From Halostella pelagica (GTDB lineage: Archaea; Halobacteriota; Halobacteria; Halobacteriales; Natronoarchaeaceae): DNA of 64,000 nucleotides. Below the pieces are notes generated by a model. The model did no database searches and was not told the origin of the DNA. It saw only the letters and a list, made by a program, of their open reading frames with translations. The stretch's first letter is position 1; every line of letters starts with the position of its first letter. Positions 26,396-34,418 of this stretch are shown in pieces. The stretch spans positions 930,001 to 994,000 of the forward strand of contig CP040678.1 in assembly GCA_005954745.1 (NCBI GenBank), read 5' to 3'. The position numbers and the translations under genes were made by a program.

Positions 26396-27927
26396 GGTAA
26401 GAGCAGTTCGGGAAGGGTCTGTTCGAGCATCTGTGCGAACTCGGTGGCGACGAATCCGAGCGCGACTGCGCTGACCGCGACGATGGCGACGAGCGCGACG
26501 ATACTGGGTGCGACGGCGGTAGACGCCGCGGCGTCACCACCGTCGGATCCGCCGTCAGCGACGGCCGCGTCCGTCGTCGGTCCGGGCGTCTCCGCCGTTT
26601 CGGGGGCCGTCGGCGGACTGCCGGCGAAGTACATCCGCTCGACGAGGCGCGCGAAGTACGCCAGCGTCAGGAGGGTGCTGGCGAGGATGACCGCCGCGAT
26701 GAACCAGGACTCCGCCTGTACCGCCGCGAGCGCGATGTACCACTTGCCGACGAAGCCGACGGCCGGCGGGACGCCGACCATCGCAAGCGCGAGGACGGCG
26801 AATGAGCCGGCCAGGAACGGCCGCCGCGACGCCAGACCGCGGTACTCCGAGACGTGGCGCGCGCCGGTCGCCATCGCTATCGCGCCGGCGGTCAGGAAGA
26901 GGCCGCCTTTCATTATCGCGTGCCCGAGCAGGTGGATAGTTCCGCCGACGAGCGCCGACTCCGTCGCCAGCGCGAACGCGGCGACGACGAGGCCGAACTG
27001 GGAGACGGAAGAGTACGCGAGCATCCGCTTGACCTCGGTCTGAGTCACCGCGAGCGCGCTGCCGGCGACGACGCTGAGCCCGGCGAGGCCGACAACGATG
27101 TTCTGTGCGACCGGGTTCGCGGCGAAGAAGCCGACGGTGAACACGGAGAGGACCATCCGCGCGATGGCGTACGCCGAAACGGTCGAGACCAGCGCCGAGA
27201 TAAACGCGCTGACGCTGTCGGGCGCGCTGGCGTAGGCCTCGGGCTGCCAGGTGTGAAGCGGGAACAGCGCGGACTTGACGGCCAGTCCCGTGACGATGAG
27301 CGCGAACGCAGTCAGGACGAGCGGGTCCGAGTAGCCGACATCGGCCAACTGCTCCGAGAGGTCGGCCATGTTCAACGTTCCGGTGGCGATGAACGCATAG
27401 CCGACGCCGAGCAGGTACAGCGACGCGCCGACCGTCCCGATGAGCAGGTACTTCAGCGCCCCGACGGCCGCCCGGCCGGAGTCGCCGCTCGCGACGAGCG
27501 CGTAGGCCGCGAGGCCGGTGATCTCCAGGAATACGTACAGGTTGAACACGTCGCCGGTGACGCTCATACCGGAGAGACCGGCGACGAGCAGCAGGTACTC
27601 CGCGTGGAACGCCGGCGTGCGCGGTCCGGCCACTCGGGAGTAGACGAGGACGCCGAGCGAGACGACGGCGACGAGGAGAGCGACCGACGCCGACAGGCCG
27701 TCGACGACGAGTTCGATGCCGTACGGGACGCCGAAGTTCCCGACCTCGTACCGGACCGTCTCGCCGCCGAGAACCGTGGCCGCGAGCAGGCCAGCCATCC
27801 CGACCTGGACGGCGCTCGCCAGGAAGGCGACGCCCCAGGACACGCGTTCGTTCCACTGGCCGAGGACGAGCGCCGCGACCGCCGCCAGAATGGGCACGGC
27901 GACGAGCAGGGGGACGACGTCACTCAT
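26392..27927 (-). CDS. mnhD: Mrp operon 1: MnhD antiporter subunit
   Basis: 511-aa subunit D with about 14 helices. Motifs: GDVFNLYVFLEITGLAAYAL (TM5 Glu), GLAVKSALFPLHTWQPEAY (TM7 Lys), SALVSTVSAYAIARM and MGVP-type loop MVGVPPAVGFVGKWYIAL. The C-terminus has an acidic, low-complexity segment (TDAAVADGGSDGGDAA) before the last helix. It is the most canonical D subunit of the operon. Overlaps mnhC by 8 nt and the next gene by 4 nt. Confidence 0.92.
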   Translation of the reverse strand: MSDVVPLLVAVPILAAVAALVLGQWNERVSWGVAFLASAVQVGMAGLLAATVLGGETVRYEVGNFGVPYGIELVVDGLSASVALLVAVVSLGVLVYSRVAGPRTPAFHAEYLLLVAGLSGMSVTGDVFNLYVFLEITGLAAYALVASGDSGRAAVGALKYLLIGTVGASLYLLGVGYAFIATGTLNMADLSEQLADVGYSDPLVLTAFALIVTGLAVKSALFPLHTWQPEAYASAPDSVSAFISALVSTVSAYAIARMVLSVFTVGFFAANPVAQNIVVGLAGLSVVAGSALAVTQTEVKRMLAYSSVSQFGLVVAAFALATESALVGGTIHLLGHAIMKGGLFLTAGAIAMATGARHVSEYRGLASRRPFLAGSFAVLALAMVGVPPAVGFVGKWYIALAAVQAESWFIAAVILASTLLTLAYFARLVERMYFAGSPPTAPETAETPGPTTDAAVADGGSDGGDAAASTAVAPSIVALVAIVAVSAVALGFVATEFAQMLEQTLPELLLP

Positions 27928-28288
27928 CGGCGCGCACCTCCCGGAGCACGTTCTCGTCTAACGTGCCGTACTCCGCGTAGATCCGGACGACGAGCGCGAG
28001 CGCAACCGCCGTCAGACTCACGCCGACGACGATAGCCGTCAGGATGAGCACGTGCGGCAGCGGGCTGACGTACGTACTGCCGTGGCCGCCGTGTTCGACG
28101 ACCGGCGGGGCACCTCCCTCGACGTACGCAGACGTGATGAAAAACAGGAAGATGCCCGTCTGGAAGACGTTCATCCCGATCACCTTCTTCACGAGGTTGG
28201 AGTTCTCTATCAGCATGTACGTCCCGATGCCGAGCAACAGCACGACGACGACGTAGTTGTATCTCGTCAGTAGCAGGTCCTCTATCAT
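27920..28288 (-). CDS. mnhC: Mrp operon 1: MnhC subunit
   Basis: 122-aa NuoK-like subunit with three helices: N-terminal YVVVVLLLGIGTYMLIENSN, KKVIGMNVFQTGIFLFFI, and LPHVLILTAIVVGVSLTAVA. A Gly/His-rich loop (HGGHG) separates helices 2 and 3. The ATG overlaps the mnhB stop by 4 nt, which sets the start. Confidence 0.93.
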   Translation of the reverse strand: MIEDLLLTRYNYVVVVLLLGIGTYMLIENSNLVKKVIGMNVFQTGIFLFFITSAYVEGGAPPVVEHGGHGSTYVSPLPHVLILTAIVVGVSLTAVALALVVRIYAEYGTLDENVLREVRADE

Positions 28289-28758
28289 AGCAGATCCTCC
28301 TCCTCTCCCTCCGCGGGGTCGAAGCCGGCGGAGATGACGAAGAACAGACCGATGATGACGCCCGTCACGATAGCGCCGATACCGAGCTCGACGAGTTCGA
28401 TACCGTAGCCGCTGGCGTGATGGATCCCTAGCTGTTCGTAGGCGTGGTACTCCAGAAAGGCCCCGTCGAGTGCGACCGATCCGAAGCCTATCGCCAGGAA
28501 CACCAGAACGCCGCTCGCGATGAGCCCGAGGATCGCGGTCGGGTTCAACCACGCCCGGACGGCCTCGATGCCGAACGCGAACGCGAGCATCAGGATGACG
28601 GTTCCGACGACGACGCCGCCCTGGAAGCCGCCGCCTGCCGATTCCGCGCCGTGGAACATGATGAACAGCCCCAGCGTCAGCACGAACGGAGCGACGAACC
28701 TGACGGTGGTCATGATGATGGTACTCTCGACGTACGGAGGGCGGTCGTTCGAACTCAT
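28285..28758 (-). CDS. mnhB: Mrp operon 1: MnhB subunit
   Basis: 157 aa, four helices. The MnhB signature MFHGAESAGGGFQGGVVVG is near residue 40, as in the MnhB domain also found at the end of long MnhA proteins. A short acidic tail (AEGEEEDLL) ends the protein. Overlaps both neighbours by 4 nt. Confidence 0.92.
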   Translation of the reverse strand: MSSNDRPPYVESTIIMTTVRFVAPFVLTLGLFIMFHGAESAGGGFQGGVVVGTVILMLAFAFGIEAVRAWLNPTAILGLIASGVLVFLAIGFGSVALDGAFLEYHAYEQLGIHHASGYGIELVELGIGAIVTGVIIGLFFVISAGFDPAEGEEEDLL

Positions 28759-29294
28759 ACGAACTCACCTTGTCGGAGGACAACGAGAACGGCGACGCCC
28801 GCCGCGAACACGACGACCGCCTCTCCGAGCGTGTCGAACCCGCGGTAGGCGGCCAGCACTGCGGTGACGACGTTCTCTACTTCCGTCTCACCGTACGCGT
28901 TGTCCAGGTAGTACTGCGTCACCTCGCCAGCGACGACCGGCGCGTCCGGGTCGCCGATAGCCGGCAGCGACGGCACGGTCGTCAGGAGGGCTGCGGCGAG
29001 CGCTCCGCCGGCGGTCGCGCCGCGCCACCCGACCGACTCTAACAGTTCGTCGCTCGGCGGCCGGACGGTGCGAACGAGGGTGAGCAGGAACAGGAGCGTC
29101 ATCACGCCGGCGCCGACTGCCGCCTCCGTCAGCGCCACGTCCGGTGCCTGGAGGTACACCCAGAGGATGGCGATTCCCAGGCTGTATCCGGCGAACGCGA
29201 TGATCGATCCGAGTACGTCCCGAAGGAGCGCAGCGGTGACTGCGCTCCCGATGACGAACAGCAAGATCGCGGCTTCGAGCAGTGTCAGCGTCAC
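28755..29294 (-). CDS. Mrp operon 1: free-standing MnhA C-terminal domain (DUF4040/MbhD-E like)
   Basis: 179 aa. It matches the part of MnhA downstream of its NuoL-like half: the DUF4040 helices (LGSIIAFAGYSLGIAILWVY, QAPDVALTEAAVGAGVMTLL) followed by an MbhE-like end containing NVVTAVLAAYRGFDTLGEAV. In operon 2 the equivalent motifs are fused to MnhA. Its independence means the NuoL-like role is taken by the D paralogues at the end of this operon. Coupled to both neighbours by 4-nt overlaps. Confidence 0.88.
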   Translation of the reverse strand: MTLTLLEAAILLFVIGSAVTAALLRDVLGSIIAFAGYSLGIAILWVYLQAPDVALTEAAVGAGVMTLLFLLTLVRTVRPPSDELLESVGWRGATAGGALAAALLTTVPSLPAIGDPDAPVVAGEVTQYYLDNAYGETEVENVVTAVLAAYRGFDTLGEAVVVFAAGVAVLVVLRQGEFV

Positions 29295-29608
29295 GCGTCA
29301 CCCTCCTCGTCAGTGGTCCACGGTTCGATGTCTTGGTCCTCGGCCGCCCGAGCGATAGCGTGGGCGGCGGTCGGGTTCGTGAGGAACATGAACACGAGCA
29401 ACAGGACGGTCTTGACCGTCGGTACGCCGGCACCGAACGCCAGCGCGGCCGCGCCGAGCGAGAGCACCGCGCCGAGCGTATCGCTTTTCGACGCGGCGTG
29501 GGCGCGGGTGTAGAGGTCCGGCAGACGGAGCACGCCCACGGCTGCGACGATGGCGAAGAATATCCCGGCGACCGAGAGCGCGATCACGGCGATGTCGGTC
29601 GGCGTCAT
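29291..29608 (-). CDS. mnhG: Mrp operon 1: MnhG subunit
   Basis: 105 aa, three helices. Signature VGVLRLPDLYTRAHAASKSDTLGAVL near residues 24-49, then TVKTVLLLVFMFLTNPTAAHAIARAA. Required in characterised Mrp complexes for activity. Overlaps mnhF and the DUF4040 gene by 4 nt each. Confidence 0.94.
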   Translation of the reverse strand: MTPTDIAVIALSVAGIFFAIVAAVGVLRLPDLYTRAHAASKSDTLGAVLSLGAAALAFGAGVPTVKTVLLLVFMFLTNPTAAHAIARAAEDQDIEPWTTDEEGDA

Positions 29609-29892
29609 ATGATCTCCCCCCGCTCGACGGTGAACTTGGAGATGGCGATGCTCATCAGGAAGTTCAACAGCGCGTAGATGAGCGCCACGTCGAGGAATCC
29701 GGGCTCGTCGAACGCCGCCGCAAGCAGTGCGATGATGACGACGGTGTTGCTCCCGATGACGTTGACCGCTATCACGCGATCCTGCATCGTCGGGCCGCGA
29801 GCGACCCGATAGAGTACGACCACCGCGAGCGTTGCGAACGCGCCTGCGGCGGCGATGAGAACGTCGCTGACGAGCGGGGATAACCCGCTCAT
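29605..29892 (-). CDS. mnhF: Mrp operon 1: MnhF subunit
   Basis: 95 aa with three helices. Contains RVARGPTMQDRVIAVNVIGS (the MnhF signature with the conserved Asp) and DVALIYALLNFLMSIAISKF. MnhF is implicated in ion or bile-acid export in bacterial Mrp. Overlaps mnhE and mnhG by 4 nt. Confidence 0.93.
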   Translation of the reverse strand: MSGLSPLVSDVLIAAAGAFATLAVVVLYRVARGPTMQDRVIAVNVIGSNTVVIIALLAAAFDEPGFLDVALIYALLNFLMSIAISKFTVERGEII

Positions 29893-30932
29893 TCCTCGGT
29901 CACCTCCTCGTCCGCGCGGCGTTCGGCTGGGCTCTCGATGTTCGTGGCCTGACGGCCGTAGAAGACGAACCGAACGGCGCGCTCCAGACCCCCGTCTAGC
30001 AAGTCCTCACGAGCCGATGTCGTGAGCGTGTGGACGTAGAACCGTCGCTTGCGAACGTCGACGGTCAACGTGCCGGGCGTCAGGGTGATACTGTTCGCCA
30101 GCGTCGTCACGGGAACGTCGTCCCAGACAGCCGCTTTGAACTCCACCATCCCCGGATCGATAGGCAGGCGCGGATGAAGGACCACGTAGGCGATGGTGAC
30201 GTTCGCCTTCGCTATCTCCCAGAGGAGGTACGGCGCGTACACGAGCGCTCGAAGGGCCCGGAGCGGTGTCCGCGAGTCGGGTGCCTCGCTCAGCGAGATC
30301 TGCGATAGCAGTGCGGCCGTTACTGCGGCGCTGAACGCGCCGGTGACGTAGTCGAACGTGCCGGCGAACCCGCCGATGACGAGATAGAACAGATACGACG
30401 CGCCGAACACTGTCGCGAACTGCGCGAGGTCGCTGCCTCGAACCAGCCGCGCCCGTCGCGTCTTTCGCTCGACCGGTGCTTCTTCGATAGTCAAATCCGA
30501 CCGGGACAGTTCGTACTCCAGCGGTTGCACCATCGGCGCGCTTCCGGCGGGCGTGTATTCGGGGTCGACGATGACCCGGTCCAGGTCGTTCTCCGCCGCG
30601 TAGTCGATCAGCGTCCGGGCGTAGTCGATCGGGCTGAACAGGTACACGTCGCTGGCCCGGACGGCGGTTTCTATTCGGACCTCGGCGCTACCGTCCTCGT
30701 CGCCGAGATCCTCCCGGGCCCATACTTCGACCCGATCGAGGAGCGATTCCGGGTCGTCGAACTCTTCGGGGTCGGCGACGCGTCCGGTGATCGGATAGAC
30801 GAAATGAACGGTCGCCGCTTCGCCGGCCTCGGCGCACTCCCTGGCCTCGCGGACGGCGTAGGCGACCGTTTTCCGGAGTGTGACGGATTCGCCGATAGGA
30901 ACGAGAATACGACCGCTCGGACCCGTCGTCAT
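29889..30932 (-). CDS. mnhE: Mrp operon 1: MnhE with N-terminal universal-stress-like domain
   Basis: 347 aa, about twice the length of bacterial MnhE. Residues 1-150 form a UspA-like alpha/beta domain (GRILVPIGESVTLRKTVAYA, then DLDRVIVDPEYTPAGSAP). From about 185 come two or three helices and the MnhE core (PYLLWEIAKANVTIAYVVLHP, TTLANSITLTPGTLTVDV). The fusion could sense nucleotide or stress and gate the antiporter (inference). First gene of the operon; a TATA-like stretch on the minus strand near 31017-31030 implies a leader of about 60 nt. Confidence 0.88.
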   Translation of the reverse strand: MTTGPSGRILVPIGESVTLRKTVAYAVREARECAEAGEAATVHFVYPITGRVADPEEFDDPESLLDRVEVWAREDLGDEDGSAEVRIETAVRASDVYLFSPIDYARTLIDYAAENDLDRVIVDPEYTPAGSAPMVQPLEYELSRSDLTIEEAPVERKTRRARLVRGSDLAQFATVFGASYLFYLVIGGFAGTFDYVTGAFSAAVTAALLSQISLSEAPDSRTPLRALRALVYAPYLLWEIAKANVTIAYVVLHPRLPIDPGMVEFKAAVWDDVPVTTLANSITLTPGTLTVDVRKRRFYVHTLTTSAREDLLDGGLERAVRFVFYGRQATNIESPAERRADEEVTEE

Positions 30933-31230
30933 GGTACCCCCGGATCCGACGCTCTACTCCAGTGTCTCGGTTGCATAGTCGCTACTCGTTGTACCCTTAC
31001 CCACCGGATGGAAAACTATTTTTATATTCTTCTACGCCGAGGGAGGCCCGATAGTCCGCCATCCCGCGTTTCAGGGCGCGTAATCCCCGCTTACTCCGCT
31101 AATCGTTCCTTACTTCGCCGATCGGCCGCATCGAGAGCTGAATGCGGTGGGACGTAACTGGTAAGTATCCCGTACGAAGAGCGCAAAATCATATATACAC
31201 ACCCGCTGGTAATCCGTGCTTAGTGAACAC
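30933..31230. other. 298-bp intergenic region with divergent promoters
   Basis: Separates mnhE (minus) from the gene at 31231 (plus). It contains an AT-rich stretch near 31010-31030, a likely minus-strand promoter for Mrp operon 1, and a plus-strand TATA at 31191-31198. No convincing gene is seen in the 160 bases between them. Confidence 0.4.
31191..31198 (+). promoter_or_regulatory. TATA box for the 31231 gene
   Basis: ATATATAC preceded by an A-rich BRE-like GCAAAATC; 36 nt before the ATG at 31231, or 21 nt before an in-frame GTG at 31216. Confidence 0.55.
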
Positions 31231-31638
31231 ATGGTCGCCGTAACGATATCCGAACCACACGAAGCAACGTTCAAAGGAGATTTCGGACTCGCAACGTCTG
31301 TCTGTGTCCGGTACGACCAGCCGACCGCCGGCACCCGCTCGGCCGAGGGGTTCCGCGTCGACGAGGGCGATTTCTGGTTCTGGGACGATCCGGCGGGCAG
31401 GGAGTTCGAGGGGTTCGAAGTGCTCGAAGTCACACCGCAGGGCATCGTCGTGCGCTGGATCCGCGAGTCTATCTCCGACCGCGGCGACCGGGAGCGCAAC
31501 CCGGACCACAAACTCGACTACGACCATCTGACGTACGAGTGGCTCGGTCAACTCGTCAGAAACGGGACGCTCCGGGTGTTCGGCCGCGACACCGGCTTCG
31601 AACACAACTCGCCCGTGCCGCACTCACGGTACGTCTGA
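31231..31638 (+). CDS. Uncharacterised small acidic protein
   Basis: 135 aa, soluble, mostly beta strands by pattern (VAVTISEPHEATFKGDFGL, GFEVLEVTPQGIVVRWI), ending with a helix-turn LDYDHLTYEWLGQLVRNG then TLRVF. The YDxxxxxLxxxGxLRV end is shared with the protein at 60753-61013. Not recognised. An in-frame GTG at 31216 is an alternative start; the ATG is chosen for its short leader after the TATA. Confidence 0.65.
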   Translation: MVAVTISEPHEATFKGDFGLATSVCVRYDQPTAGTRSAEGFRVDEGDFWFWDDPAGREFEGFEVLEVTPQGIVVRWIRESISDRGDRERNPDHKLDYDHLTYEWLGQLVRNGTLRVFGRDTGFEHNSPVPHSRYV

Positions 31639-31699
31639 CGACCGTACCGAGGCGACGGTTTCACCCCGCGCGTTTCTCCCCGGGCTTACGACCGCGGAT

Positions 31700-32893
31700 T
31701 CACGATACCTCTTCTGCCAGTTCGTCTGCTACTCGGACCCCTAAGCCCGCCTTACTGCCCGAAAACTCGTTCGTTTCGCCGCTCCGGACGACCAGCGCTC
31801 GCGTCTCGGACTCGCCCATCACGCTCGCGTCGTTGGCGACGACGAAGGCAAGCCCGACGCGGTCCAGCGTCTCGCGCGCGGCGGCGACCATCGCCTCGTC
31901 GTCGCCGCTCGTTTCGGCTTTGAACCCGACGACAGGGAGGTCCGGGTTCGCGCTCCGAACCTCGTCGATGACCTTCGGCGTGGGGTCAAGTTCGAGCGTG
32001 ATCGAGTCGCCGGAGCGGATCTTCTCGTCGCTAGCGTCGACCGTGAAGTCACCGACGGCGGCCGCCGAGACTAGGGCGTCAGCGCCGGCGGCGGCGTCGA
32101 GCGTCGCGTCGAGTAACTCGTTGGCGCTCTCGACCTCCCGGAGGTCCGCGTAGGGGATCCCGTCGCCCTCTACGCTTTCGGCAGTGACGGCGTGCGGACC
32201 GACGGCCGCGTGGACCAGCGTCACCTCCGCACCGAGAACGTGACACGCGCGGGCGACGGCGCGTCCGGTCCGGCCGGATGAGCGGTTAGTGAGTACCCGA
32301 ACCGGATCGATGGCCTCCGCCGTCGCGCCGCTGGTGACGACGACGCTTTCGCCAGCGAGCGGGTTCGGCGTCGCGGCGCGAGCCGTCGCGAGCGCAATAG
32401 CGTCCTCGGTGGCGATTTTGGCTTTCCCCTCCTCGACGCGGGGGTCGACGAAATCGACGCCCCAGGACTCGACGCGGTCGATAGCGTCGAGAACGCCGGG
32501 ATGGTCGTACATCGGCTCGTGCATCGCCGGTGCGATGACGACCGGTACGCCCGCGCCGAGCGCCGTCGTCGCACACGTCGTGACGGGCGTGTCGTCGACG
32601 GCGGCCGCCATCTTTCCGACCGTGTTTGCCGTCGCCGGTGCGACGAGGAAGACGTCGGCCCACCCGTCGCGGCCGCAGAGCGCGACGTGTTCCACGTCGC
32701 CGGTGATCTCCGTTACCACGTCGTTCTCGGTGGCGAACTCCACGGCCCAGGGGTGGACGATCCCCTGTGCGCTGTCGGTCATCACGGCGCGGACGCTCGC
32801 GCCGCGCCGGCGGAGTTCGTGCGCGAGTTCGACGGTTTTGACCGCCGCGATGGAGCCCGTAACCCCGAGCGCGACGTTGACTCCCGAAAGCAT
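31700..32893 (-). CDS. coaBC: Bifunctional CoaBC (PPC synthetase/decarboxylase)
   Basis: Two steps of coenzyme A synthesis: ligation of 4'-phosphopantothenate with cysteine, then decarboxylation. 397 aa. N-terminal flavoprotein CoaC: NVALGVTGSIAAVKTVELA, active-site His in DVEHVALCGRDGW, LVAPATANTVGKMA and APAMHEPMYDHPG. CoaB half: VTSGATAEAIDPVRVLTNRS, LVSAAAVGDF and VGFKAETSGDD. ATG at 32893 begins the flavodoxin-like strand; an upstream extension to 32944 is unlikely. Confidence 0.95.
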   Translation of the reverse strand: MLSGVNVALGVTGSIAAVKTVELAHELRRRGASVRAVMTDSAQGIVHPWAVEFATENDVVTEITGDVEHVALCGRDGWADVFLVAPATANTVGKMAAAVDDTPVTTCATTALGAGVPVVIAPAMHEPMYDHPGVLDAIDRVESWGVDFVDPRVEEGKAKIATEDAIALATARAATPNPLAGESVVVTSGATAEAIDPVRVLTNRSSGRTGRAVARACHVLGAEVTLVHAAVGPHAVTAESVEGDGIPYADLREVESANELLDATLDAAAGADALVSAAAVGDFTVDASDEKIRSGDSITLELDPTPKVIDEVRSANPDLPVVGFKAETSGDDEAMVAAARETLDRVGLAFVVANDASVMGESETRALVVRSGETNEFSGSKAGLGVRVADELAEEVS

Positions 32894-32965
32894 CGTCCCC
32901 GGTTTCGTGATACCGGCGGTTAAAACGTCAGGGCTCGGTCCCACTCGAAACGGGTCGTCTGACGT

Positions 32966-33697
32966 TCAGTCTTCGTCGTCGTCGACGCTCGGATACATCG
33001 TCGGTTCCGCGTCCAGCGGCTCCGCGATGTACTCGCGCAGGACCTCGCGGCTCTCGGCCTCGCGCCCGCGACGCTCCGCTTCGTCTATCTCCTCCGTGGC
33101 CGGCGGCAGGTCGATACCGCGCTCGGTGAAGTAGCCCTCCGGGGCGACCCAGTCGTGGTAGAAGTTGCTCTCGGAGTCCTGGACGAGGGCGAGGCCGACT
33201 TTCGCCCCGTGGCCGGCGGCGACGATGGCCTGGTGAGGTTCGTCCGCAAGCCGGCCAGCGGCGTACACGCCGTCGACATCGGCTCGGCCGTACTCGTCTA
33301 CGTCCGCGAACGCTTTGCTGCCGCGGTCGATCACCCCGACATCTATCTCGCGCAAATACGATACGTCGGACCACGAGGCGGCGACGACGCGGTCGGCGGT
33401 GTAGCGGTCGCCGCTTTCGGCCGTCGCGGCGAACCCGTCCTCTCGCACCGCTAGCTCGGTCACGCGCCCCTCCGCGAACTCGCAGCCCGCGCGTTCGGCC
33501 TGGTCCCGGGTCATGCGCAGATACAGGCGAGCGTCGATGCCCGCGGGGAACCCGGGGTAGTTCTCCAGGTGGGCGTTACGTTCGAGGATCGACTCTCCGT
33601 CGGAGACGACGAGCGTGTCGAGGCCGGCACGGGCAGTGAAGATGCCCGCGGAGAGTCCCGCGACGCCCCCGCCGACGATCAGAACGTCTCTGTGCAT
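32966..33697 (-). CDS. FAD-dependent oxidoreductase, thioredoxin-reductase-like
   Basis: 243 aa. FAD-binding RDVLIVGGGVAGLSAGIFTARAG at the start and the C-terminal YAAGRLADEPHQAIVAAGHG match the TrxB fold. The redox CxxC and a complete NADPH domain are missing: the middle region is short. So it is not an ordinary thioredoxin reductase; a halved FAD oxidoreductase is more likely. ATG at 33697 is chosen because it precedes the first FAD strand; an upstream frame to 33781 would overlap the neighbouring promoter. Confidence 0.83.
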   Translation of the reverse strand: MHRDVLIVGGGVAGLSAGIFTARAGLDTLVVSDGESILERNAHLENYPGFPAGIDARLYLRMTRDQAERAGCEFAEGRVTELAVREDGFAATAESGDRYTADRVVAASWSDVSYLREIDVGVIDRGSKAFADVDEYGRADVDGVYAAGRLADEPHQAIVAAGHGAKVGLALVQDSESNFYHDWVAPEGYFTERGIDLPPATEEIDEAERRGREAESREVLREYIAEPLDAEPTMYPSVDDDED

Positions 33698-33800
33698 GCG
33701 AGTGTGTGGGACGCGAGTAGGCAAGTAGAACCCGGATCGACGGTCGGACCGCCTCGCCCGCAGTCGGCTCTCCGTGACCATGGAAGCGACCGGCGCAAGG

Positions 33801-33808
33801 CTTACTTA
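33801..33808 (+). promoter_or_regulatory. TATA-like box for the SRPBCC gene
   Basis: CTTACTTA centred 26 nt before the GTG at 33831; supports that start over the ATGs at 33774-33780. Confidence 0.5.
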
Positions 33809-33830
33809 CCGTTCTGCGGTAGCCGGTAGC

Positions 33831-34361
33831 GTGGATACAGTCGAGGTTAGTACGGTGATTCACCTGCCGCCCGAGGACGTGTTCGACTTCCTCACCGACT
33901 TCCCACGGTACGCGAACTACTCGGAGTACCTTCGGGAGGTTCGCCAGCACGGCGACGGCTCACCGGGGACCGAGTACGACCTGATGTTCGCCTGGTGGAA
34001 GCTGAGCTACACCGCTCGCTCGCGGGTCGTCGAAACCGACCCGCCGAACGGTATCGATTGGACCATCGTCGGGGATCTGGACGCGGACGGACGCTGGCGA
34101 GTCGAGGAAGTCGCCGACGAAGCGCCGGCCGACGCCGAAACCGCCTCGCGCGTGTTCCTGCGGGTCGACTTCGACGCCGACTCCGCACGCGGTGGGTCGC
34201 TCGGCCTGCCCCGGTTCGTCTCGTTCGACTGGCTGGTCGGGAAAGTCGCACCCAAGATAGAGGGGGAGGCCGAACGCGTGGTCGAACGCATCGTTACGGA
34301 TCTTGAGGGTGAACGTCGTCCCGTGGATCTGCGGATCCATAGCGCACCGAGCGACGTATAG
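33831..34361 (+). CDS. SRPBCC-family (polyketide cyclase/RatA-like) protein
   Basis: 176 aa with a START/SRPBCC fold: first strand VEVSTVIHLPPEDVFDFLTDFPRYANYSEYL, then a beta sheet and a long C-terminal helix (IEGEAERVVERIVTDLEGE). Family members bind hydrophobic ligands or act as ribosome-association factors (RatA/COQ10 type); no ligand can be named. The GTG start is fixed by the TATA box 26 nt upstream. Confidence 0.82.
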   Translation: MDTVEVSTVIHLPPEDVFDFLTDFPRYANYSEYLREVRQHGDGSPGTEYDLMFAWWKLSYTARSRVVETDPPNGIDWTIVGDLDADGRWRVEEVADEAPADAETASRVFLRVDFDADSARGGSLGLPRFVSFDWLVGKVAPKIEGEAERVVERIVTDLEGERRPVDLRIHSAPSDV

Positions 34362-34418
34362 TAAATCTCTTGCGGCAGCCCCGGTAACGGATTCGAAAAT
34401 GGTCTGGAGGCCCCACAC

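Noticed and set aside
31009-31160. Small plus-strand frame starting MENYFYILLRRGR in the mnhE upstream gap
   Set aside because: The product is basic and Ser-rich, unlike haloarchaeal proteins, and overlaps the likely mnhE promoter.
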